This document shows, in pieces, positions 33,956 to 46,329 of a stretch of DNA of 64,000 bases. Under the pieces are notes generated by a model, which had not been told where the DNA came from, ran no database searches, and was given only the letters and a program-made list of their open reading frames with translations. Each line of letters begins with the position of its first letter. Within the stretch, counting starts at the first letter, position 1. Both the position numbers and the translations under genes were made by a program. The DNA is taken from assembly GCA_031002005.1 (NCBI GenBank), contig JARYHS010006964.1:7316001-7380000 (forward strand). The letters run 5' to 3'. This DNA is from Vandiemenella viatica. Its lineage: Eukaryota; Arthropoda; Insecta; Orthoptera; Morabidae.

Positions 33956-36477
33956 GCATAAATGTGATCAAGGATTTTTAATCCTCTCATTGCTATTAAT
34001 ATTGTTGCTGCTTTCACTAACAGATTCTAAATTTTCAGTTTCCTTGAAGTAATCATGTAATGAACGTCAGTTTAATGCATTTCACTCCCAAACAGCAACA
34101 AAAACTAAAAAGTGACACTGCTTTCCTCGCTGTAAAAAGTAAGGTTATAACAGTAAGAAAATAAATCACGTATTGGAATGAGCGCCGTTATGCAGAATTA
34201 AAATACAAACACTCCACAACTCTGAGTTCCTATTCACACTCAAGCCGTGCGCAGCATTACAAATATGTATGCATCGCACTAACACTTGCATTCGCGTTTC
34301 GCAATACCTAATCTGATCCCCACACACAAGCGTGCCGTGGCGTGCTTTTAAAACAAACTAAATTAAGTCAACTAGCAATTTAACATACTAAATTTAACGG
34401 ACGTTCAATTCAAAGAAAGTTAAGAAGACCATTAATAAGTTTTAGGTTATCTTAAATGTTACATTTTTGTAATGTTGTTAACCTAGTTAATTGAAGATTA
34501 ACGGATTAACGCTTTACTGCACAGATATGTTTTTAGGGAATTGAGTCATAGTAGAAACAGAATAGTAGGTTATCTTTACAGAACGGTACAGAGAGCGGCT
34601 TTGACATTCACATTTAAGCGTTAGCATCCCTTCGTAAAAAAAACAAAATCAAGAGCCAACAAATAAAATGTGTTAAATATTTTACAGGAAATTGGTTTGA
34701 CTTTAGGACTTTACATAAATTTCCCATTTATGGAAAATTTTTTGGTGAAAATATTCCAAGAATAAACATATTTTTGCCATAAAAATGTATCTCGCTTAGT
34801 ATTTATTAATAGCTACCAAAATACATCATAATCACATTTTCTTTTTTAAAAATCGGCTTTTATTCGTTGGATCTTGAAATTGATTTATAATTAGAATACA
34901 CACAACGGCTTGGTTTGATTAAAATCAGTAGTTAGTTGACGAGTTCTCTTCGTTGTGCGTTATTGAACCTATCATTAACTTGCAGGTTTTCGCAGTCGGA
35001 ATGTAGCTATTATTTGTTTTACAGGTGAAGGTATATGACTGTCTGAAAGATTTTGGTATCTGTCACATGCACTGAAAACACTCTTACCATCAAGACCAGG
35101 AGCTTTCTCCAATTTCAGAATTCTCATTTGTTTTGTGATATTTGCAGCCTCCATTTATAAATAATTGATCTGGAATGATCAGTATGGCATCCAAATTTTC
35201 TTTGATGGATTAATTTGTAAAGTTGGTATTGAGTCGCTGCTTTAACTAATCTCACATCCGTTTTGTATTAGTCAGTCATTACCTACTGTTGCCTTTATTT
35301 AGGACTAAAATATACTGGCGTTTTCTACGACGCTTTTGAAAATAAAATTGTAGCCTAATCGTTATATGAATATTTATCACGTGTCGTCTTATTTCTGTTA
35401 TGGTTTTTACGTCCCTACCATCGCTTGTGCTTCCCGAACGCGCGTGTGCTCCTCTGCTTTTAGGGCGACCTTTTCTTCTCACGATTCAAGGGAATGGTAG
35501 AATCTATATATCCGTCGGTACCTTCTTTGGTTATGCATATCTATGTTGCCACATCTCTTCAGAGGTAACTCCTCTAATTTCAAACCAATGCTACTTATTC
35601 TCGTTTTCTGCCACACGATCATGCAAAATTGTTATTTTACTTTCAAATGTTTCTGTCGTACCTGTTACCGTAATCAGTTTGAAATTCCTACAGGCTGTCC
35701 AATGTCAGACATTTAACGCCTTCGTAAAAACTATTTAATCCAAGATCGTTTATATCTGGCACGATAACTCTGGAGTCTTTTTCAAAGATATTGTTGTCTT
35801 CCCTGCTTTGAATTTCGCTATCCTTATTATTCGCCATTCCGACCAAAATCAATTTAATTTAACTACCAACTATATCGAAACTACACGATCTCTTAAATGT
35901 GGAGAGAAATATCACTACAGAAACAAAATACAACGCCGTAATGGAAAAGCACTTACTAATCGGAAACTGATTCAACGACGATGTAAACAATATATAGAAC
36001 ACTGCAATTCATTTTGAAAACATAGATAAATAAAATACAAATATCTGATATAAAATTACACATCTCTGGAGTCGTTTACTGACTGCATCTGATTTTTTTA
36101 TTATTTATTATTATTTTTTTTATATATATATAGAAAAAAATCCGTTTACAATTTTCCAACACAAATTATTTAAATAACTTCTATTCTAAAATTTCCGTTG
36201 AAATGTGTAACCTTTCTGTTACTACTGCTCCATCCCCCAAGATATTGTCAACTGCTGCAAAGATGTTAATCAAAACTTCCACATACTGGTATTAGTTGAT
36301 AATCCACATCAGATGATTGCAGGTTTGTTTTTGGAATAGTTAATTTTTTAAATAATTACTTCCCTACGTCGTGTCCACGGTAGCCTATTTTGCAAGTTTA
36401 CACCCTCGTTTCCTACAGCCAATATTGCATTTTTTACGATGGCTTCCTCGCTTTAATAATTCATCTGCACCATGTTC
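33956..36477. other. Unassigned intronic sequence (contains a decayed coding-like segment)
   Basis: Mostly AT-rich DNA without recognised features, except the coding-like stretch at 35290-35837 listed separately and a TATATATA tract near 36120. Confidence 0.4.
35290..35837 (-). pseudogene. Unidentified decayed coding segment
   Basis: The minus strand opens with an ATG at 35837 and a 49-residue frame rich in charged residues (MANNKDSEIQSREDNNIF ... LNSFYEGVKCLTLDSL). After a frame change it continues as ITVTGTTETFESKITILHD and then, after more breaks, as RRKGRPKSRGAHARSGSTSD (35370-35480). The composition looks protein-coding, the pieces lie in the same order on one strand, and GRPKS resembles an AT-hook-like basic motif. 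I do not recognise the family. It could be a transposon Gag or transposase start, or a retropseudogene. Confidence 0.35.
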
Positions 36478-37477
36478 NNNNNNNNNNNNNNNNNNNNNNN
36501 NNNNNNNNNNNNNNNNNNNNNNNNNNNNNNNNNNNNNNNNNNNNNNNNNNNNNNNNNNNNNNNNNNNNNNNNNNNNNNNNNNNNNNNNNNNNNNNNNNNN
36601 NNNNNNNNNNNNNNNNNNNNNNNNNNNNNNNNNNNNNNNNNNNNNNNNNNNNNNNNNNNNNNNNNNNNNNNNNNNNNNNNNNNNNNNNNNNNNNNNNNNN
36701 NNNNNNNNNNNNNNNNNNNNNNNNNNNNNNNNNNNNNNNNNNNNNNNNNNNNNNNNNNNNNNNNNNNNNNNNNNNNNNNNNNNNNNNNNNNNNNNNNNNN
36801 NNNNNNNNNNNNNNNNNNNNNNNNNNNNNNNNNNNNNNNNNNNNNNNNNNNNNNNNNNNNNNNNNNNNNNNNNNNNNNNNNNNNNNNNNNNNNNNNNNNN
36901 NNNNNNNNNNNNNNNNNNNNNNNNNNNNNNNNNNNNNNNNNNNNNNNNNNNNNNNNNNNNNNNNNNNNNNNNNNNNNNNNNNNNNNNNNNNNNNNNNNNN
37001 NNNNNNNNNNNNNNNNNNNNNNNNNNNNNNNNNNNNNNNNNNNNNNNNNNNNNNNNNNNNNNNNNNNNNNNNNNNNNNNNNNNNNNNNNNNNNNNNNNNN
37101 NNNNNNNNNNNNNNNNNNNNNNNNNNNNNNNNNNNNNNNNNNNNNNNNNNNNNNNNNNNNNNNNNNNNNNNNNNNNNNNNNNNNNNNNNNNNNNNNNNNN
37201 NNNNNNNNNNNNNNNNNNNNNNNNNNNNNNNNNNNNNNNNNNNNNNNNNNNNNNNNNNNNNNNNNNNNNNNNNNNNNNNNNNNNNNNNNNNNNNNNNNNN
37301 NNNNNNNNNNNNNNNNNNNNNNNNNNNNNNNNNNNNNNNNNNNNNNNNNNNNNNNNNNNNNNNNNNNNNNNNNNNNNNNNNNNNNNNNNNNNNNNNNNNN
37401 NNNNNNNNNNNNNNNNNNNNNNNNNNNNNNNNNNNNNNNNNNNNNNNNNNNNNNNNNNNNNNNNNNNNNNNNNNNNN
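36478..37477. other. Assembly gap (1000 N)
   Basis: Exactly 1000 N. The true size is unknown, and open frames across it are meaningless. Confidence 0.99.
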
Positions 37478-37679
37478 TTAATTTTAAAGAAGAATTCTAA
37501 GTGAAACAGATCAGTCCTGTGCAAAGAAGCAACAAGACAACATCAAAATCTACTATTTAGAGCAGCAGATAATGTGAATGCTTGGGCCCAGATGTTCAGT
37601 AAGGCACTTGCTTATCCGTAAATTTATAACTTCAGAAGAAACATTTTAAATGTCAACAGCTACACAAACCATTATTTAG

Positions 37680-39903
37680 CCACCTGTATGGGCATGGCCA
37701 GGGAGGGGCACTTGCCCTATCCTGGTTTGCTACCTCATGCAGTCAAGTGAAAAATATAACAAAATATATACACCAAATCCTAATACTAAACTTACTTTGT
37801 GGAAATGATCCACAGTGTATAAGATTCAACAAATTAACTGCATGCGAAACCACACCATACTGTAACATTATCTGTCGGTCTCATATCCATAATGATGTTG
37901 TGCACTAGCTCAGACATTCATTTAATAAGCTCTCACCTCAAAAAAACTAAAATTATTTGAAATTGTTGGTCATCATTTCCAAATTATGACTGTGAAGGAC
38001 GCTGTGCAATTAAAAGGGCAATTCAGATGCAGCTGGCTAATGGACTATTCTCCTAGGCTGGCATATTCAAAGAAGTATGTGCATTTTGCATCTTTTGTGA
38101 GTTGTTTCGACAGATTAATGAGCAAAATGTTTTATACTTGTTCATGGCGAGACCCTTAACCTCTTGTATATTGCAAATACATGAACAAACATGAAAACAC
38201 TCATACATCATCATCTAACTGGCACAAATGAGCACTAAAAAAAAATGCCCGTTAATTTACTGCTGCTTTGTTCCCACTAGGAAATAAATGAATAAAACAA
38301 AAGATAATAACAAGAAAAGTGGTAGCAACAATAATTTCTATTGTGTTGTTCACACAATGTACCTTTGATGGGCAAGATTGTACAGAAAAGGTTGCAAAAA
38401 TTTACACCTATATGTCATAACAAATTCACAATGAAATTGTTAGTCCTTATTGAAATGTCATGTTTTTAGCTATAATAGCTAGGTGGACGATAGCAGTGAA
38501 ATCTCAGGGTGTCTCCCTGAGATTCCATTGATGTTAGATTTTTGGATGAACAAAAAATCATGGTTCTAGAAGAAGTATTAGGATATGTCAAACTGACTGT
38601 CATGGGCACGAAATATACAGCCATGGCAAATTTCAATTTTATAGAAATCAATGGTCTTGCCCCAGGAAAGTACATCAGACAAAGATACAATTCTCTATGG
38701 CAGCAGATTCTAGTAAAATACATGAGTGCTGTATTTTGATTATTCTAGTGAAATACTGAACTTGGTTGTGAATGACTTAAACTAAACAGTACTGATAAGA
38801 AATACAATTATCATGCGAAGGAAATAATAAATTCCTCTTCAAAAATGCATACCAAATATACCAAAGCTCTATGAAAGCTGTCTGACTGAACAATACAAAA
38901 ACTTTGCCACATTCAAGGAATATTATAGAGAAATCGTTATGGCACTCGACACCCTGCCTCAAGATGGTAACAACGCAATCAGAAAGGCTGATTTTCAACT
39001 GCCTCAAATCTGGAGTTTATGATTAGCGTTTTTCCCATAACAGAATATTTGGCATGTCTGCAATCTGTAGTGAATGCTCTACAATCAACAAGTACTGAAT
39101 TGCATCAATGAATAAACCATATAAAAAGAATAACGGACATATTGAGAAAACAGGGTACAGATTTCATAGTTTAAAAACCAAAGTCTAGTAGCTGACGCTG
39201 AAACAATCAATGAGATTCTTGAAACAGATTACACAATGCTGTGGGTCACAAATCGATGAAAACAACATGAAAATATTCCAGGTGTGTTCTGGAAAACATC
39301 ACTGGACACTCCATGTATAAATTAACGATTAATGTCCCTAGAACAACTATTTTCTGAGGAGGTTCACCAGCATACTCAATGCGTATATTGCACCCTAAAG
39401 GAAGTCAGATAACTGTAAGAATTTTTAGAAAAAATAACTTATTTGTCACAGTATAATTTAAATAATTTCCTTGGTGAAGCTGAACTTTGTTCTAATCTAA
39501 TAAAACAAAAAAGTGTCAAAACCCGCTAAAGAAAATAAATCTAGCAGCGCTAGTGAATTATATCCAATTGTTCTATCCAGCTATATAACTGGCACAACTC
39601 AATTCACTTTTAAAGCCATATACACCTTGTATTATCAAAAGGCCCTTCTGTATCATGCACAGTATAGTAAACTGGTTGGAATCAGAAATAACAAATACAT
39701 TGGCTTGTCAACCTTTGCAAGATGAGTGCGCACAGGAAAAGAGTTCTTGAAGCAAAACATAAATTTTAAAAAGAAAAAAAGTTGCCAAGGGGTAGCTAGA
39801 ACATCACTGGCTATGACTTAATAGATTGCTTATTTTTTTTAGTAAAACAAACAAGCGTTTTTAATTCCCCCTATCCTGGCCACACTTTTGGCCACCAGCA
39901 TGC
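37680..39903 (+). mobile_element. Decayed hAT element (ZMYM1/P52rIPK-like transposase)
   Basis: The left end region holds ATGGGCATGGCCAGGGAGG and CCCTATCCTGG. The right end holds CCCCCTATCCTGGCCACACT and TTTTGGCCACC, which are roughly inverse to each other. Such ends are usual for hAT elements of the ZMYM1/DUF4371 type. In between, the + strand reads FMISVFPITEYLACLQSVV followed by NALQSTSTELHQ and ITDILRKQGTDF (about 39010-39150), a block typical of these transposases. An upstream 65-residue frame (38542-38739) has no identified domain but lies within the element. Heavily mutated. No target duplication checked. Confidence 0.5.
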
Positions 39904-41353
39904 TGATTCCATTAATAAAATTGAGTCCACACTGTTTACTGTGCTACGGCTGATTTGTGACATAATTTTCGAAGTGCCTGATGTATTCATTTAGCCTTTC
40001 ACTTATGGTGTATTTTCGGTATTCCATAAACACCTGGTATTTCTAAATACTCCCTCTAGTATTTGGTGCTCATTAGAACCTTGAATATCTTCGTTGCTCT
40101 GTACACTGGGCTCAAGATATTCCACTTTTTTAGCCAATGAATCTTATCTCTCACCCTTTGTATGAAGGATAGGAGTGGCACTGACATAACCAAAGGTCTG
40201 TTCTGATAGCACTGTCGGGGAAAGAATGGAGGAATATGTGGAGGTCTGGTGCTGTGGTGCTATTATTGCCAGCAGAAAGACAATAGTTGTTGGCCAGAAA
40301 TATCTACTTCAAAATTCTGATTTCAGTATTATGTTCACCTAATTATAAGTTGAGGACTTTTTAATAGTTCTCATTTTATAACTATATGTAATAAGTATCT
40401 TTGTGCAGATAAAGTTTATACTGTGTGGGCTTCTGTTATACACCATGCACAAAGGATCTATCCTTCTTCATGCCTTATAGATACTACCACGAATGTTATA
40501 CTTTAGTTTGCTTCCACTTATATGGTGAACTTAATTTTATTATGAGCATAGTTTAAAAGTTATGAGAACAGCAGTCCTATATTTTTGTGTTAGATACAAT
40601 TACTACTTCAAGTTGGAGGTGTGGATGAGTACAGCTTGAAATGTTTCAACAAATACACTGGACATAGTGGGCACACCATCAATGCTCCCTTCTTTTGTTG
40701 GTAGAAATCCTTCCTGCCATAAAAGAAGGTTGTCTGTCGGAAGATGTCCATATTGGTGGCAATTTATTTGTATCTAAACATTCTATTATTATTTGAATGG
40801 TTTCACCATTTTTCACATTTGTGAACAGCAATACAAGGTCCAACCTTACTATAATAATTGTTTTATTCCAGAAGTCTATTCTTCATAATTTTTACTAAAT
40901 TATAGCTTATGATAAAGAAAAGATTGTACTGAGAGCTGTCTTCTAAAGGAGATATTTCTGACCAACAGCTGTTGCCTTGCTGCTAGCCATTCGGCCACCA
41001 CAGCAGCTGACTTCTCTGCATTCCTCTGTTCTTTCCACTGCAGCGCTATCAGAGCAGCACACCAGTTAGGTCCAGGTTGCTCTTATCCATTATTCAAGTG
41101 TCAAAAGATAAGACTGGCCACACAGAAAAACAAGAAAACAACAGCCCTGTGCAGAGAGCACTTGAGAAGATACTCAACATGGTATTAATACAGATATAAG
41201 ATATTTTGCTAACTCATATATGAGCGTAATGATAATAATCAGTTTCATCAGTCATAGATAATGTTTTTTTTGATACTTCTCAAACTGCGTATGTTACAGA
41301 AAAATATTTTACAATTCAGATTGAGGCAGGTGCTAATCACATTTCAGAGTTAC
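39904..41353. other. Unassigned intronic sequence
   Basis: No coding or transposon signature recognised on either strand. Confidence 0.45.
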
Positions 41354-41439
41354 AGGTAACTATTTAATGACAAACCACCATACCCATCAGGAACAGCCTC
41401 CAGTGGTAAATCCAATTGTTCAGTGTCTTCTGACATAAC
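41354..41439 (-). CDS. C2H2 zinc-finger gene, exon 2
   Basis: A strong acceptor (TTTAATTTTTTTTCCAG) is followed by an 86-base exon. Joined to exon 1 in phase 0 it reads VMSEDTEQLDLPLEAVPDGY and continues with GGLSLNSYL. The acidic N-terminal segment is typical of insect C2H2 proteins, which commonly start with a short acidic region containing IKQE. The most likely donor is CCT/GTAACT (exon ends 41354, phase 2), which agrees with the phase of the zinc-finger exon. The donor is weak. If it is not used, a TAA stop would follow after one more base triplet. Exons between this one and 6.8 kb cannot be excluded. Confidence 0.6.
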
Positions 41440-44400
41440 CTGGAAAAAAAATTAAATGCATGCTAGTATAATTATAAACTCAAAATGAGAAAACTACTGA
41501 AGATAATTTAAAGATACAAAAACGACAAACATGGAATATATATTTGTATATAAAGAAGAAAATAAAATGTATTATTTCTAATGCAATACATGCAATATGT
41601 CTAGTTCTTCCTGATACTAAAAACTCTACAGGGAAATGCTCTTTGCTAGTACATTACATACCGGCCTTAATTTAAAATATCCTAATTAGAACACACTAAT
41701 AACAATAACACTTATAAGGTCAAAGATACAAAACATTTTTTATTGAATTTCTTTGGACTACACTGAGCATTTGTCCTAAATATGAGAAAGTTCGTCGATA
41801 AATGTCATAATGATTAGTGCTTATAACTGCAGAAAAAATTTTATCATTAAATATTTTAGTATAATATTAAAAAAATTGTTGGGAAAACAATCAACCACTC
41901 AAGTAGGCCTGTAACCCACAGAGGTGTCCTCAAGTGAAGAATACTTTGTCTCTCTCAGATTTGAATAATTGGAGGAACAAAAAATACCTCCATAGACAAA
42001 GAGGATTGTCCACACTGAGAATGGATTGTCCCTGTGGAGTGTTCCTCAAACTGTTGCCTGCGAAGACAGAACAGGTGGCTGAAAGCTATAATATTAAAAA
42101 TTTAATTGTAATTGAATTAAAAGTGTTTTAACAAAAAAGTAATTAGAAACTGTTTATACGGAATGTGTACAGGATTCATACTGTATAAGGCTATACAAGA
42201 CATAAGCCTAAAATCTTTGTGAAATCCGTTAATATTTCAATGACCAGCCGAAAAATTCGGTATTTCCAGGACATGATTGTGCTGTTGCTATAATGAATTA
42301 CATGTCCAGTTGGCATCAAAAAGGCATCCTTTAAGGGCCTCATTGTAGGTTTAAGTCTTAAGGAACTGCAGCACATACTGAAATAAATTAGGCACATCTA
42401 AGTTGGTGGTTTTTAGAATTATGTTTTTTTCACATTTCACTAGTCCTTGGGTTAAATTTTTTTGAGAAATATTTTAATAATATGTTATCTCTATGCAACA
42501 TGTAGTCTCATGTCCATAACTGCTTATTTTTTAAAAAAATCAAACATTTTATCACAATATAACATATAAAACTATGGAAGTACAATCTATAAATGCTGGG
42601 CTCTAGAAGTAGTGATGTTGAAGATAAAGGCTGAGTTTAGATGAAGTTATAGTACCTACACAGAAACTACTTGGAGGTTTGAATACAAGACAAAGAATGA
42701 AACTATTTTTAGGAAACTAAACATAAATTTTCAAGGAGTGATCTAGAAAAAACCAGCATTATTGACATAAGCGAATGAAGCCTGTATGATTGTGGATCAG
42801 GATCACTTCAGGAAAATACATCACATGTTTGTTTCTGACAAACCTGTACGATAAATATAACGTGGGGTATGGCTCTAAATACCAAAGCTAAAGACAAGAG
42901 CTTTGTAAATTACAAAAATAATATAAATAAAAATATCATTTTCCAGCAGTGAATGTGGATATACCATGAGCTGCATGACCGAGCTATGATTACCAATATT
43001 AGGGGTAATACACTCACTGTCAAAACATTTCATGCAGTCAGAATGAGCGATCAGAAAGGGTTAAAATTAGTACTTGTCACTTTAACATTGCAACTGGGTT
43101 TAGGTTGTTTGCAATGATCACAAAGAATTCTCTCCAGAGAGGAGTCAAGTGGATTTAGCCAGGATTAAAAACCCAATTTATCCATTCAGTGGGAACTGAA
43201 CAATACATCAAGAATTGGATTAGGTTGAGGGAGTCCTAGGTGACAGATATTTTACTGGAGCAGATATGTGTGCTACAAAAGGCCAGGCTGTATGGGATGG
43301 ATTGGTGAGGCTATATGGGAATAATTGTTTCATACTGGATGAGTGGGAACTGTTAAACTGATAATATTAGAGGACTGTCTGTTTGATGTCCGAATATCAA
43401 AATATGTATATTAGAGCTAAAAATATGGGAGCAAAATCAGTTAAAATTTAGAAATAGTAATTATTAAAAGCAACAAAGAAATTTGATCAGGTCCTTCTGC
43501 TATGAATTCAGATGAAGAATACATCAAAACCCATACAAACCACAGAACCGATATAACAGAATTTCTTGTAGAAATATTCTTATGAACAGGACCGTCTTTT
43601 CCACTAGTTAGCCAAGATCATGCTTTATTTGAAATAACTGAGTAATAAGTAACAAACAACTGCAAGACAGCTGTAGTGTAGTCACTTTTTTATTCATATA
43701 ATTTAATTTTTACTGGAAGTTCTAGGGTTGATAACTAACTAGTGCATACATGTGTCAACTTGAACAGCAAGTGTGTATGCGAGAGAGAGAGAAAGTGGAA
43801 GGAACTGAACTGGTGATTGCAGTATGTCAGTCTCCAGCCAACTACTGATTTCTTTCATTAGTAAGGATATGACAACTTTGTCCATCAGAAACTGTCATCC
43901 CTCGAGTTCACTGAGAAATCTTGTTGTCAGTGAGTCATTGGTTAAAAATGTAGTTTAGGGCAGAGTGGTACAATGCAATACATGTTACCATCAATAATGT
44001 CTCGATGGAGGGTAGCTGGCTCTATTTCATGTACATTTTCCAGAATAATTTATCGGGTGTCCAGTTGGATGGTGTCATAGGTTTTCTATGACACCTGCAA
44101 GATTACAATTGTTCTAACTTGCATATTGCATATGAGGCTTGGCAATCAAATAGATCAGGAGTGTAGTGAGACGCACGACAAGGCAGCAGGGAGACTACGG
44201 ACTGTGATGTTTCATGGGGTACGTTTATAGATTAATTATGGGGACAGAATAAACAGAGGTACGCTGGGTAAGCACGAGGCCAGCTTACTTGATAGACTAA
44301 GCTGACCACAAACTGTGGGAACTTATTAATAGTGCAGGTAAAGGATGTTACTGCCTCACTAGAATGGTGCCACAATAAGTCCTGCATACTGTAGAGAAAA

Positions 44401-45402
44401 CTCTTCTAAGGAACTGAATCAATTAGAAGATGCGGACAACAGAGTCTCAATTCTGGTACCAAAGGGAGAAAATTCAAATCTCTATATCTGCTGCACAAAA
44501 TTATCTTCAGCAGAATCGGAAAAACTAAGTGAATTACTGACCATCGACACTCGTAAGGAATAATACGCTGGGAAGCTTTTCTATCTGTGGCCAAGTCTGA
44601 TACAGGCACGAGTGGTCTACCCTAACACAGGTATGTGTTTATTCCTACCAGAGAGAGTGCAACAGAATTCTCATATCATAAACACATGGTGTAAGATGAC
44701 GCTACACATAAAAACAATTGAAACCAATAGTAAGATTGAAAAATCTGCTAGTGAAACAAATTATTGTTGTAAAGGAGCCTTTCAATAACTGTGACATCCA
44801 TGACTGCAATAATGAACAGCAAATACACTTCTGGCATCAAATGTGACAAGGTATACACCATGGTGCCAATTTACACATACTTCTACCTTTAAATTGCATG
44901 AATTTTTGTTTTGAAAATTTATTCCTTCCTCTGACACCATTATCTGTAATTGAAAATAATCCTATCATCATATACCTAATAATAGTTATGAAATTAACCC
45001 ATAAATCTGAAAACAATTTCTGAACTTTATACAACTCAATAAAATTATTTTCCTACTCCATTCATTTTTAACATGAGCCTACACAGAAGGTAATTAATAA
45101 CATCAATGCAAATATGTTATCTGGAGCAAAGATAATTGATTATTTTATTTCATTAATACATATCACTGAGAAACATACGTCTCCCGAATGGCATAGCCTA
45201 CTGCGTACAGCGTAATACGATTGAACTTAAACACCTGTTAATAAACAAAACGTGCCGATTCATGTCAGTACATAAGTCATATACGTAATAAACTTTCTAA
45301 GTTATTAGGGGAGTGCAACTGGCGTCCATGTTGTTGTGACGCAGCTATCAGCAATGTGTGAAATGTACGACTAAACAAACACATAAAAAGTAACAGACCC
45401 AC
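41440..45402. other. Intron 1 of the zinc-finger gene, no other feature seen
   Basis: About 4 kb of AT-rich sequence between exons 2 and 1. No mobile-element protein fragments were recognised, which makes it unusual for this window. Confidence 0.5.
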
Positions 45403-45438
45403 CTCTTGTTTAATAGCGACACCGGCTATTGTATCCAT
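45403..45438 (-). CDS. C2H2 zinc-finger gene, exon 1 (coding part with start codon)
   Basis: The minus strand has ATG at 45438 followed by twelve codons, MDTIAGVAIKQE, ending at a donor GAG/GTGGGT (45403/45402) in phase 0. Exon 2 starts in phase 0 with GTT ATG TCA. The IKQE ending is a common feature at the first exon junction of insect C2H2 zinc-finger proteins. No in-frame ATG further upstream was found before the untranslated region. This entry is short and rests on splice sites, frame and family habit together. Confidence 0.6.
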
Positions 45439-45796
45439 ACAACTTCTCGCTGTCAGTTTGAGAGGCTAATTCGCAATATCACTCACAGAAGTCAGAGCAA
45501 ACACACACAGCTGATAGCAAATGCTTCCACTACAAAGATACTGCCTGTTGCAGACAGAACGATCCATTCACAGTTATCTCACAGTAATTATATATATATA
45601 AAAAAAAAAATCCCTCCAATAATGCCACATCGTTAAATGCCGTTCCCTGATGTCAGGGACTCACATGTTTTACAGAGATTCCAAGAGTTTGTATTTTAGT
45701 TTATCAGACGGTAAGTAAAATACCAGTAAACTTTGCGAAAATCAAAGTTACACATTACTTCTGGTTATGTATATTGCTATGCCCCTCTTCTCATAT
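45439..45796 (-). promoter_or_regulatory. 5' UTR and putative promoter region of the zinc-finger gene
   Basis: This 358-base stretch separates the start codon from the LTR of Gypsy C, which lies upstream in the same orientation. No clear native TATA box was found (an AT run TATATATATA lies at 45590-45600). The transcription start cannot be placed from sequence. Confidence 0.35.
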
Positions 45797-46150
45797 TGTC
45801 ACGTAGTAAACCACAATCAGAGTCCTTGGGCGTAGCAGGGTCGTTGAAGAAACACTTATTTTAATGCAACGAAGCCTTATTAAACAGTTGTCACGGTACA
45901 GAAGCACGGAGAGAACTGACTCCGGCTAGAAAGGGTTATCGCTTATATATTAATGAAGAACAGCCTAGAACATTAACATTAGTTACAACAAGAACATTCC
46001 AGAACAGTTTACGCAAAGTTAGGAAATTAAAAATTTTACAGGACTTGTTGGATTCGAACCCACGACCTTTAGTCTCACAGTCTTTTAACTTAACCACTAC
46101 ACTACAACAGTCTTTCGTTCTTCATGGCCTGATCCTCTTGATGTGCGACA
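45797..46150 (-). repeat. 3' LTR of Gypsy C (354 bp)
   Basis: On the minus strand it starts TGTCGCACATC immediately after a purine-rich tract and ends CTACGTGACA, so it has TGT...ACA termini. A TATA-like box (ATATATAAG, about 45948-45957) is followed by AATAAG/AAATAAG motifs. It contains a 72-bp tRNA-like segment upstream of the TATA box. The host zinc-finger ATG lies 359 bases downstream of its end. Confidence 0.75.
46042..46113 (-). repeat. tRNA-like sequence with perfect A and B boxes inside the LTR
   Basis: The minus strand carries TAGTGTAGTGG (fits TRGYNNARNNG at every position) and GGTTCGAATCC (fits GGTTCGANTCC at every position), spaced as in tRNA genes, within a 72-base segment. Partial cloverleaf pairing exists: the T-arm pairs in 4 of 5 positions and the acceptor ends in 5 of 7. 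No intact anticodon stem is evident. It is probably a captured tRNA or SINE head that could recruit Pol III. No tRNA identity is proposed. Confidence 0.6.
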
Positions 46151-46164
46151 TTGTCCCCTCCTTA
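46151..46164 (-). other. Polypurine tract of Gypsy C
   Basis: AAGGAGGGGACAA on the minus strand directly abuts the start of the LTR, as needed for plus-strand priming. Confidence 0.7.
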
Positions 46165-46329
46165 AGGAAGCAGCCTTCTGGTGTTACATTGCCCTGGCCA
46201 TGGAGCGAGTCGTAGGTCCCGCGCGCCTTGGTTCCTGATGGGCGGTGACGTCCCTAGTCGTCGACACCTTCGAGCCAGGACGAGACCCACAGCTTTTGGG
46301 GCTCTTTGGTTTATTGAAGAATGCCGGGT

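Noticed and set aside
36371..37524. Several open frames of 340-380 residues on both strands
   Set aside because: They consist of the 1000-N gap plus short flanks.
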